From: an uncultured Oscillospiraceae bacterium
Lineage (GTDB): Bacteria; Bacillota; Clostridia; Oscillospirales; Oscillospiraceae
DNA: 11,992 nt
Direction: 5' to 3'
Assembly: GCA_934546685.1 (NCBI GenBank)
Contig: CAKTEB010000072.1
Span: 1-11,992 of the forward strand
Shown here: one piece after another, positions 6,420 to 11,992 of the stretch
Numbering within the stretch: the stretch's first letter is position 1
How the letters are laid out: each line of letters starts with the position of its first letter
The notes under the pieces: generated by a model
What the model was told of the DNA's origin: nothing
Seen by the model: the letters and a program-made list of their open reading frames with translations, nothing else
Database searches by the model: none
Made by a program: the position numbers and the translations under genes

Positions 6420-7378
6420 TTGGACGCCTCCTTTGTCTTTTTTCGCTTGCCGCCGGTATACTGGGCCATAATTCTGGGATCAGCGATGCCGTAGGCGATG
6501 TCTGTGACGAGGTTGATGATGCAGATCAGAAAGGACAGCACCAGTACGCAGCCCTCAATCACGGGATAATCCTTGTTGTTGATGGCGGTCATCATCAGGG
6601 AACCCATGCCGGGCATATTAAATATGGTTTCCACGATCACAGAACCGGCAACCAGAATACCGAACTGGAATCCGATGGTGGTGATAATGGGGATCAGGGC
6701 GTTCCGCAGTGCGTGCTTTCGGACAACAGTGCCCTCGGCTACGCCCTTGGCCCGGGCGGTGGTGATGTAATCCTGACGAACGACATCCAGCATAGAAGAA
6801 CGGGTCATTCGGGTGATGGTAGCGATAAAGGAAAGACCTGAGGCCAGGGCAGGCAGCACCCAGCATTTCCAGCCCTCATAGCCGGAGGCGGGGAACAGCT
6901 TGATCTGGATGGCGAAACAGATAATCAGCATCAGTGCCAGCCAGAAGCCAGGCATGGCTGCAAAGATCAGGGAGAAAGTGGTCACTAGCTTGTCAGCCCA
7001 GGAGTATTGCTTGGTGGCAGAGATCACCCCAAAGGGGATGCCCAGGCCCACGGCAATGAGAATCGAGATGATGGCCAGCCGCAGGGTAATGGGGAACCGC
7101 TCGGCAATGGAACCGGTGACGGAGAGCCCAGTGTGGTAGGAATGCCCCAGATCTCCCTGGAGGATCCCCAGCACATAGTTTCCAAACTGAATGAAGAAGG
7201 GCTTGTCCAGCCCCAGTTCCGCTTCTTTGGCATCATACTGCTCCTGTGTATAGCCGGAACCCAGCTCTGCGGCAACGGGATCGCCGGGGGAGAACCGGTC
7301 AATGGCAAAGACGATAAAGATAACGCCCAGCATCACCGGGATGACCCACAGCAGCCGCTTGAGAATAAATTTAACCAT
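6416..7378 (-). CDS. Peptide-type ABC importer permease, OppB/DppB-like
   Basis: A 320-residue inner-membrane subunit. It starts MVKFILKRLLWVIPVMLGV, the typical OppB/DppB first helix, then FSPGDPVAAELG (29-40) and QFGNYVLGILQGDLGHSY (64-81). Five more hydrophobic segments follow. The EAA loop is DYITTARAKGVAEGTVVRKH (203-222), and FNMPGMGSLMMTAI (253-266) is the usual conserved patch before the last helices. The C-terminus is basic (GGKRKKTK). ATG at 7376-7378 follows GGAGG at 7 nt. It lies 80 nt after the binding-protein gene, with a stable hairpin between them, and overlaps the next permease by 4 nt. Confidence 0.96.
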   Translation of the reverse strand: MVKFILKRLLWVIPVMLGVIFIVFAIDRFSPGDPVAAELGSGYTQEQYDAKEAELGLDKPFFIQFGNYVLGILQGDLGHSYHTGLSVTGSIAERFPITLRLAIISILIAVGLGIPFGVISATKQYSWADKLVTTFSLIFAAMPGFWLALMLIICFAIQIKLFPASGYEGWKCWVLPALASGLSFIATITRMTRSSMLDVVRQDYITTARAKGVAEGTVVRKHALRNALIPIITTIGFQFGILVAGSVIVETIFNMPGMGSLMMTAINNKDYPVIEGCVLVLSFLICIINLVTDIAYGIADPRIMAQYTGGKRKKTKEASK

Positions 7379-7399
7379 GGATATTCCTCCGTGTTGTCA

Positions 7400-7428
7400 C
7401 AATGGGGGTACAGTGCGTACCCCCATTG
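7400..7428 (-). promoter_or_regulatory. Intercistronic hairpin between binding protein and permease genes
   Basis: A perfect 12-bp stem (CAATGGGGGTAC / GTACCCCCATTG) with a 5-nt loop lies in the 80-nt gap between the binding-protein stop and the permease start. No T-run follows on the minus strand (TGACAACAC), so it is not a standard terminator. In similar operons such hairpins protect the upstream message from 3' decay, which yields more binding protein than membrane subunits. That role here is inferred from position. Confidence 0.8.
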
Positions 7429-7458
7429 CAAAGCGTATGGATCGGTGTGTTTGTGGGA

Positions 7459-9090
7459 TCAGCCTACTACCACGGCGGCAAGGTCGATGCTGCGGGCCAC
7501 CAGGCCGGTGACATTGCTGATATTGCCGTGATAGATGCTGCCGGCCTCAGCGTAGCTGATGGGCAGGGTCCAGTAGTTGTCGAAAGCCCACTGAGCGGCC
7601 TTGGTATAGTTCTCCTGGCGGACCTTGGTGTCCTGGGTGGTGGCTGCGGCGTTCAGATAGTCGTTGAACTCCTTGTCCTCTACCCGGGCACCGCCGTTGG
7701 TGGAGGTCTCACCGATGGTGGTGGTGATCATCTTGGCGGTATAGGTGCCGCCGCCGGTGCCGAAGATGGAGATATCGGTGCCGTTGGACATGAGAATCGG
7801 GATAGCGGTGGCAAAGTCATAGGACTCTACGGTAAGGTTGATGCCCACATCGGCGAAGTAGGCCTGAATGATCTCCGCGCACTTGTCGTTGGCGGGCATA
7901 GAGGGAATGACTACCTTCAGGTCGAGACCATTTTCATAGCCGGCCTCCTTGAGCAGCTGCTTTGCCTTTTCGGGGTTGTACTCATGAACGCTGATGGGCT
8001 CATAGTAGTCGCAGCCGGAGATCAGAATGGAGTCCGCCACCTGACCCATGGAGCCGTACACCGCGTTGGTGATGGCCTGGGTGTCGATGGACAGAGAGAT
8101 GGCCTCACGGAGCTTGGCGTCCTGGAATATATCCATGTACTGGGGCAGGCACAGGGCCAGCAGATCCCAGGTCTTGAAGGTCTTGCCCTGTACGTCATCG
8201 CCGTAGCCGCCGTCGATGGCGGTCTGGTAGTCGGTCTCGCCCACATCCAGGGCCAGATCCAGAGCACCAGTCTCAAAGTCAGCCATCATGGTGGTGGCTT
8301 CAGAGTAGTTCTGAACGGTGACAGTGGAGGCGCTGGGCAGATCGCCCCAGTAGTCCTCCCGGCGCTGATAGGTGGAATGGGAGCCGTCTACGTTCTCCAC
8401 GCAGGTATAAGGGCCGGAGCCGCAGGGGGCATCCCAGAAGGAATCGGGATTGGCCTTTACATAATCCTCGTTGACCACGGAGGCCCACCGGTCATTGGCC
8501 AGCTCCAGCAGGAAGTCGGCATCCACCTCTTTGAGCTTCAGGGTCAGCTGATTGCCGTCTACGGTGCTGGCGTCGAAGTCAATGACGTCATAGCCCGGGT
8601 CGAACTGATCGTTCTCGTAAATAAAGCGGGACAGGGAGTAGAGCACGTCGTCAGGGGTCAGGGCGTCGCCGTTGGAGAAGGTCACATCATCCCGGATGGT
8701 GAGCTCCAGGGTGGTGTCATCGACCCAGTTCCACTCGGTGGCGATACAGGGCTCTACCTCCATGGTCTCATAGTTCAGCTTCAAAACCGTGTCATAGACC
8801 ATCATCAGGCCCAGAGCACAGTCGGAGTTGGAACATGGATCAAAGTTGTCGGTGGAGTCCAGGGTGCCTACCCGGAGCTCCTTGGGCTCGCTGGAATCCT
8901 CGGCGGGAGCAGGGGTGTCGTCCTGGGGGCCGGGATCGGCGGGCGTGTCCTGCTTTGCTTCCGCGGCAGCGGAATCTGCCTTGGCACCGGGGTCAGCGGC
9001 GCCGGAGGCAGCGGAGCTGGTGCCGCCGCCGCAGGCCGTGAGCCCCAGCAGCATGGTCAGGGCCAGCAGCATGGAAAGTAGTCTTTTCAT
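7459..9090 (-). CDS. Extracellular peptide-type substrate-binding lipoprotein (SBP family 5)
   Basis: A 543-residue lipoprotein and the first gene of the operon. The signal peptide MKRLLSMLLALTMLLG ends in the lipobox LTAC, with the lipid-bearing Cys at 20, followed by an Ala/Asp/Pro/Ser-rich tether to about residue 68. The binding domain starts with KELRVGTL and shows family-5 marks: LELTIRDDVTFSNGDALTPDDV (split across 130-151), a GSGPY turn near 224, LREAISLSIDTQAI in the second lobe and an NPEKAKQLLKEAGY helix. It captures ligand outside the cell and delivers it to the OppB/OppC-like channel. Family members bind peptides, opines, nickel chelates or glutathione; the ligand cannot be told from sequence. 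ATG 9088-9090 follows AGGAGG (9098-9103) at 7 nt. Confidence 0.96.
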   Translation of the reverse strand: MKRLLSMLLALTMLLGLTACGGGTSSAASGAADPGAKADSAAAEAKQDTPADPGPQDDTPAPAEDSSEPKELRVGTLDSTDNFDPCSNSDCALGLMMVYDTVLKLNYETMEVEPCIATEWNWVDDTTLELTIRDDVTFSNGDALTPDDVLYSLSRFIYENDQFDPGYDVIDFDASTVDGNQLTLKLKEVDADFLLELANDRWASVVNEDYVKANPDSFWDAPCGSGPYTCVENVDGSHSTYQRREDYWGDLPSASTVTVQNYSEATTMMADFETGALDLALDVGETDYQTAIDGGYGDDVQGKTFKTWDLLALCLPQYMDIFQDAKLREAISLSIDTQAITNAVYGSMGQVADSILISGCDYYEPISVHEYNPEKAKQLLKEAGYENGLDLKVVIPSMPANDKCAEIIQAYFADVGINLTVESYDFATAIPILMSNGTDISIFGTGGGTYTAKMITTTIGETSTNGGARVEDKEFNDYLNAAATTQDTKVRQENYTKAAQWAFDNYWTLPISYAEAGSIYHGNISNVTGLVARSIDLAAVVVG

Positions 9091-9147
9091 TTCTTGTCCT
9101 CCTGTACATCATATTTCCGTGCGATTCTTCCTGAAATGGCACGGCGA

Positions 9148-9177
9148 TTGACATATCCGACAAAAGAGTGATATACT
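9148..9177 (+). promoter_or_regulatory. Promoter of the lysR gene
   Basis: TTGACA (9148-9153) and TATACT (9172-9177) with an 18-base spacer on the plus strand. The start is expected near 9184, giving a leader of about 108 nt. The -10 box sits in the middle of the 9157-9196 inverted repeat, so a protein bound there would block it: a layout for autorepression. Confidence 0.75.
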
Positions 9178-9196
9178 AGATGCGGGGTTTTGTCGG
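9157..9196. promoter_or_regulatory. Candidate LysR operator (9-bp inverted repeat)
   Basis: CCGACAAAA (9157-9165) and TTTTGTCGG (9188-9196) form a perfect 9-bp inverted repeat. The arm centres are 31 bp apart, close to three helical turns, so both face the same side of the DNA. It covers the lysR -10 box and the expected 5' end of the importer transcript. In that transcript the same arms could pair as a 5' hairpin, so an RNA-level role is an alternative reading. Confidence 0.6.
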
Positions 9197-9206
9197 TTAT
9201 GACTTC

Positions 9207-9235
9207 ATTATATCCAGGAGTAGAGATGATGTCAA
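9207..9235 (-). promoter_or_regulatory. Promoter of the importer operon
   Basis: On the minus strand TTGACA (9230-9235) and TATAAT (9207-9212) with a 17-base spacer, all perfect consensus. The start is expected near 9200 and the leader is about 110 nt, with a further 6-bp dyad (CCGTGC 9117-9122 / GCACGG 9139-9144) before the ribosome-binding site. A promoter this strong suggests control by repression or interference rather than need for an activator. Confidence 0.82.
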
Positions 9236-9292
9236 ATGCGTAAAACAACAATATATCATGAGTTTTAGGAATGACCTAAGGGGGAATCCGCC

Positions 9293-10231
9293 ATGGAAAT
9301 GACCCAGCTGACCTATTTCAAGGCCGTGGCCCAATATGGAAGCTTTACCAAGGCTGCCGATGCCCTTCATGTTACCCAGTCGGCTCTGAGCCGCTCCATT
9401 GGGGCCCTGGAGCAGGACGTGGGATTCCCGGTATTTGAGCGGAAGGGGAACCACATCTACCTGACGATAGACGGCCAGGCCATTTTGACGGCGACCATTG
9501 AGGCGCTGAATTTGCTGTCCTCGGCGGTGGACGCCGGCCGGGCACGGGCGGGCCTAGAGCATGGCGCTGTACGCATCGGAATTGCTGAGTCGGTGTTCCT
9601 GAAGAATATTGTTCGCCAATTCCTGCGGGAGTATCCCAACGTACATATCTTCTGCAAGATCCTATCTGAGGGACAGATTCAGCGTTCTCTGGAGGAGGGG
9701 GAGATCAACTTTGCTGTGACCCGGGAGCGGCCCGTGGGGGCTAAGATCCAGTGGGAGGAGATTTTTTCGGACCGGATGATGGTCCGCTTCCCGCCCAATC
9801 ATCCGCTGATAGAACGTGACAGCGTGTATTTGACGGAGCTGTCGGAGGATCATTTTATCATCAGCAATGTGGGCTATGATATGCAGAGCGAGATCGTAGC
9901 CCTGTGCCATTTGGCGGGCTTCCATCCCCATATCACCTATGAGGGCTGCGGCGAGGATTTGGCAGGACTGCTGGTGGACGATGGGCTTGGAATTATGCTG
10001 GCCCCCTATTCCATTGGGCAGGGGGTCAAGGCATTGGGCAATGCTATGAGCCATGTGCATGCCGGAGTGCCGATTATGGACGATTTTGCCTCATCGAAGA
10101 TCGGAATTGCGACAAAGAAGGGCCAGTTCCAGTCCGATGCGGCTCGGAAGCTGATGGAGATGATTTGCGAATACTATAAGGTAATAGGCAAGGAAGCACA
10201 TGGCATTCACACGCTTGCTGGGGCAAAGTGA
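9293..10231 (+). CDS. LysR-family transcriptional regulator
   Basis: A 312-residue LysR-type regulator transcribed away from the importer operon. The N-terminal winged helix-turn-helix covers about residues 1-62: LTYFKAVAQYGSFTKAADAL, then VTQSALSRSIGALEQDVG, then VFERKGNHIYLTIDGQ, all standard for the family. A linker helix (about 63-87) leads to the effector-binding domain (GAVRIGIAES, 91-100, to about 295). The length is normal. ATG 9293 follows AAGGGGG (9278-9284) at 8 nt; a small TTAGG/CCTAA hairpin (9265-9279) touches that site. LysR proteins are tetramers that usually regulate the divergent neighbour and themselves in response to a small ligand. The ligand here is probably the transported compound or a product of it. 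Confidence 0.96.
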   Translation: MEMTQLTYFKAVAQYGSFTKAADALHVTQSALSRSIGALEQDVGFPVFERKGNHIYLTIDGQAILTATIEALNLLSSAVDAGRARAGLEHGAVRIGIAESVFLKNIVRQFLREYPNVHIFCKILSEGQIQRSLEEGEINFAVTRERPVGAKIQWEEIFSDRMMVRFPPNHPLIERDSVYLTELSEDHFIISNVGYDMQSEIVALCHLAGFHPHITYEGCGEDLAGLLVDDGLGIMLAPYSIGQGVKALGNAMSHVHAGVPIMDDFASSKIGIATKKGQFQSDAARKLMEMICEYYKVIGKEAHGIHTLAGAK

Positions 10232-10605
10232 CTGCGGGAGAAGCCAGCGTGCGTTCTGGTATCGATGTGAACCGCAAGTTCAGTGACTTCTCGCTTCAGC
10301 TTCGTTAGCACGCCCGCTGTCGGAACTGGGATGTGGTGCTCAGTCAGCTGGAAATCATGTTCCCGGAACGCACAGCCGGCTGATTCCCTGTCCTTATTGT
10401 TCCCGGCTGGCCGCCGCGGCATTCACGCCCAGGGCGCGCATACCACGCCGTCCGCCGGGAGTGCGGCAGACAAGGAATGACAGCCGACCTACGCCATCAT
10501 TTGTCCACAATTCTTGACTTTGTCGAATTACGCTTACACAAAATTTTCTGGAGTGCCTTTGTTTTTGACTAATTCCAGCATATAGGCAATCTCATCCACA
10601 AATCC
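10232..10605. other. Gene-poor spacer with weak open frames
   Basis: No convincing gene follows lysR. A minus-strand frame of 71 codons (10207-10422) contains a protein-like stretch (LTKLKREVTELAVHID) but has no ribosome-binding site, overlaps the end of lysR and matches no family I know. The opposite strand is also open across it. A 22-codon tail ending at 10534 on the minus strand (FVDEIAYMLELVKNK) looks coding but is cut off by the hairpin at 10606-10637. These may be scraps of lost genes. Confidence 0.4.
10534..10559. repeat. Possible transposon-end-like sequence, weak
   Basis: TTACACAAAATTTT (10534-10547) followed by CTGGAGTGCC resembles the terminal repeats of IS256-type (Mutator) elements in Firmicutes as I remember them. 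A related TTACACAAAGTTT occurs at 10838-10850 in the same orientation. No transposase or inverted partner is seen, so this is only a hint. Confidence 0.2.
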
Positions 10606-10637
10606 AACAAGGCAGAGACATCCGCCTCTGCCTTGTT
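10606..10637. terminator. Strong hairpin, possible terminator
   Basis: A perfect 12-bp stem (AACAAGGCAGAG / CTCTGCCTTGTT) with an 8-nt loop, 375 bases past lysR. The T content after it is modest (ATACCCATTT on the plus strand), so termination is plausible but not certain. It is followed about 110 bases later by a classical terminator. Confidence 0.6.
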
Positions 10638-10750
10638 ATACCCATTTATCCGCTGGGCGGCACTGCTGATTGCCCCTTGCTGGAGCGGCAGCCTCCTGGA
10701 TATGATCCCCCCGGCTGCAAGCAGCCTTGCGGTCACCCCTAGAAATCAGT
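10638..10750. other. Spacer between two hairpins, no gene seen
   Basis: About 113 GC-rich bases between the hairpin at 10606-10637 and the terminator at 10751-10780. Open frames cross it on both strands (for example a minus-strand frame of 37 codons), but none has a start with a ribosome-binding site and none is recognisable. It might be the body of a small transcript that ends at the terminator, yet I see no promoter for it. Confidence 0.3.
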
Positions 10751-10780
10751 TGGACGGAGCAGAGCGCTCCGTCCATTTTT
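10751..10780 (+). terminator. Rho-independent terminator
   Basis: A perfect 10-bp GC-rich stem (TGGACGGAGC / GCTCCGTCCA) with a 5-nt loop followed directly by TTTTT (10776-10780) on the plus strand. It is a textbook intrinsic terminator. The nearest plus-strand gene is lysR, 520 bases upstream, so it may end lysR read-through or an unseen small RNA. Confidence 0.85.
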
Positions 10781-10860
10781 GTCTGCACCAGTCTCTATTT
10801 ACTGGGGTTGTCTGCTTCTCCAGACCATGATCTTGGTTTACACAAAGTTTAGGATGGTTT

Positions 10861-11115
10861 CTACCATTTATATCCGCAATTTCTCTCCATACATTGTGAT
10901 AGTCTTTGGCGGATCTTCGGCCCGATACATTCCAGCGTTCTAACATGATTAGAGCCGCAAATTGGACATGTGCACGCCGTTGTGCGTCTTACATTGCACC
11001 TCACATTGGTTCCTACATACGCTCTCATATCGAAGCCGCAAACATCGCATACCTTGTTAATGTTTTTAGCGAATCCACAATGCGGACATTTCCACTTGAT
11101 ATGATATAATGTCAT
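10861..11115 (-). CDS. Small cysteine-rich double zinc-ribbon protein
   Basis: An 84-residue protein with two metal-binding units. The first is CPHC (10-13) paired with CDVC (23-26), a compact zinc ribbon. The second is CPIC (50-53), then 21 residues, then CMERNC (75-80) and a GYKW end. The C-X2-C...C-X4-C spacing of the second unit recalls Ogr/Delta-type phage activator fingers and, more loosely, RNA-polymerase-associated ribbons. No other domain fits in 84 residues. ATG 11113-11115 has only a weak upstream GTGGA. A good promoter lies at 11157-11185. It may bind nucleic acid or a protein partner; function is unknown. The base composition is AT-richer than the importer operon, consistent with acquired DNA. 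Confidence 0.7.
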   Translation of the reverse strand: MTLYHIKWKCPHCGFAKNINKVCDVCGFDMRAYVGTNVRCNVRRTTACTCPICGSNHVRTLECIGPKIRQRLSQCMERNCGYKW

Positions 11116-11156
11116 GCAATTCCACTGCCTTTGTTTGAAAAATTTTCTATGACAAT

Positions 11157-11185
11157 ATTATATATTATCGCAATTGTGGTTGCAA
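11157..11185 (-). promoter_or_regulatory. Promoter of the zinc-ribbon gene
   Basis: On the minus strand TTGCAA (11180-11185) and a perfect TATAAT (11157-11162) are 17 bases apart, giving a leader of about 35 nt before the ATG at 11115. The region 11116-11260 is otherwise AT-rich with no gene. Confidence 0.6.
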
Positions 11186-11316
11186 TACAAAGCATGATGC
11201 AATTTTCGTATCTATATTATAAAAATGACATGTTAATTTGATTTATTAATGGTTTTATAGAGGTGCGCGACGGTTTAGAGCAGGATATAGGCGGGGCGGA
11301 TTTTCCAAATCAAAAT

Positions 11317-11354
11317 AAAGGACAGAGAACACGACCATGTATTCTCTGCCCTTT
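11317..11354 (-). terminator. Rho-independent terminator of the SurA-like gene
   Basis: A 13-bp stem (AAAGGACAGAGAA / TTCTCTGCCCTTT on the plus strand, with one G-U pair when read as minus-strand RNA) and a 12-nt loop, 39 bases past the stop at 11394. On the minus strand the stem ends in CCTTTATTTTGATTT, a T-rich tail that fits termination. The plus side (CTTTTATATC) is also fairly T-rich, so it may work both ways. Confidence 0.75.
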
Positions 11355-11393
11355 TATATCATTTCGAAATGTCCTTCGGGACGTCATGTGTAA

Positions 11394-11992
11394 TCAGACT
11401 GTCTTAATATGCTCCCGCGCGATGATCTCCGCAGTCAAGGCGTTTAGGTGTTCTGCCCAAAGCGCATCGAGATCCTCTGGCGGAGACATGTCAAAGCCAT
11501 TTTCAGAGATAAACTCATCATATTTCTTTTGCTTCCAATTCCCTATCGACGCTGTCATTTTGAGCATATCTCTGCACGAATACCAATACTCTTCATTGGT
11601 CATCCCGAGCCCGGCCAGGAAGTCCTCATAATCCGAATTATTAGGGGTGCCCTCAGCAAACATCGAGATTTCCTGTTTTATTAAATCATCGATATATTCA
11701 TCCGTAACCACGCAGCCTTCTTGCTCTGCCTGGTAATATAGGCTGTACCGCTCAATTAAAAGCTGTTTCGCGGCCGTTTCAGCGGACGCGGGATCTATAA
11801 GCTCCTGTACGTCGATTGTACGATTTAGCTCATCGGCGCTGATCGAAAAGTGTCCTCCAACGATTGCGGGGGGCTCCGCGGTGCCGGAGGGGACAGGGGA
11901 GCCTTGAGATTCCATTTCCAGCTGCCCCCATAGGTAGAATGAGCTCCGCCTTTGAGCGGCAGACGCGGACACGCATACAAGGAGACTTACAA
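11394..11992 (-). CDS. SurA-N-like extracytoplasmic protein, 5' end outside window
   Basis: The minus-strand frame is open to the window edge, so the true start lies beyond 11992; a GTG at 11970-11972 is only an internal candidate with no ribosome-binding site. The residues ahead of it read VSLLVCVSASA, the end of a hydrophobic signal or anchor segment, so the protein is probably exported. The visible 190 or so residues have a Pro/Gly/Ser linker, then helical sequence LLIERYSLYYQAEQEG, VVTDEYIDDLIKQEI and FLAGLGMTNEEYWY. This arrangement, including the GMTxEEYW motif, resembles SurA N-terminal-like (trigger-factor C-domain-like) proteins of Clostridia. No PPIase domain follows before the stop. 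A chaperone-type or folding role outside the membrane is plausible but not shown. Confidence 0.65.
   Translation of the reverse strand, partial: VSLLVCVSASAAQRRSSFYLWGQLEMESQGSPVPSGTAEPPAIVGGHFSISADELNRTIDVQELIDPASAETAAKQLLIERYSLYYQAEQEGCVVTDEYIDDLIKQEISMFAEGTPNNSDYEDFLAGLGMTNEEYWYSCRDMLKMTASIGNWKQKKYDEFISENGFDMSPPEDLDALWAEHLNALTAEIIAREHIKTV

Noticed and set aside
5454..6494. 346-codon plus-strand open frame across the OppC-like permease
   Set aside because: It is antisense to a permease with all family motifs and is Gln/Gly/Asn-rich, as expected of a shadow.
7402..9081. 559-codon plus-strand open frame opposite the binding-protein gene
   Set aside because: It is the antisense of a clear SBP lipoprotein, with Gly/Val-rich low-complexity composition and no start signal. 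It arises from the GC-biased codon use of the real gene.
10534..10602. 22-codon minus-strand tail (FVDEIAYMLELVKNK...) as a gene
   Set aside because: It looks protein-like but is too short and lacks a start and an upstream body, since a hairpin interrupts the frame. It is noted only as a possible scrap.
11263..11631. 122-codon plus-strand frame near the right end
   Set aside because: It is mostly antisense to the SurA-like gene and crosses its terminator; no ribosome-binding site.
1..11992. CRISPR arrays or tandem repeat arrays
   Set aside because: No regularly spaced repeat of 20 bases or more is seen on either strand.

Overview
The window looks like chromosomal DNA of a low-to-mid GC anaerobic gut Clostridium relative, most likely Oscillospiraceae or similar. 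The basis is strong AGGAGG ribosome-binding sites, consensus TTGACA/TATAAT promoters, a lipoprotein signal on the substrate-binding protein, clostridial-type MobC/relaxase sequence, and GC-rich coding against AT-rich spacers. The taxonomic call is an inference; no species marker is present.

Left edge (1-171): an initiator tRNA-fMet gene on the minus strand with its own consensus promoter and a downstream hairpin. Left accessory stretch (about 172-2300): a graveyard of truncated, frameshifted genes on both strands. It holds an unassigned ORF remnant, the N-terminal part of a relaxase preceded by a frameshifted mobC, a C-terminal NurA-type nuclease piece, an Abi-family (abortive infection) piece, and a PIN/VapC toxin N-terminal piece facing it. 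No piece appears functional. Together they look like the residue of one or more integrated mobile or defence elements.

Centre (2432-9235): a complete minus-strand operon for a peptide-type (Opp/Dpp family) ABC importer, in the order binding lipoprotein, permease B, permease C, ATPase D, ATPase F, then a 303-residue flavodoxin-like protein as the last gene. Gaps and overlaps are those of an operon: 4-nt overlaps at two junctions, short spacers elsewhere, and a perfect 12-bp hairpin between the binding-protein gene and the permeases. A long-stem hairpin follows the last gene.

Control region (9091-9292): a LysR-type regulator gene (9293-10231, plus strand) diverges from the importer operon. Both have near-perfect sigma-A promoters, but the promoters face each other, so the two RNAs overlap at their 5' ends. 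A 9-bp inverted repeat straddles the lysR -10 box and is a good candidate operator. The likely picture is a LysR sensor that controls import of a small peptide or peptide-like ligand together with a flavin protein that may act on redox or on the imported compound.

Right side (10232-11992): about 630 bases without a convincing gene but with two strong hairpins (one an intrinsic terminator), a small cysteine-rich double zinc-ribbon protein on the minus strand with its own promoter, a terminator, and the C-terminal part of a secreted or membrane-anchored SurA-like protein whose start lies beyond the window. No CRISPR array, rRNA or intact mobile element is seen.
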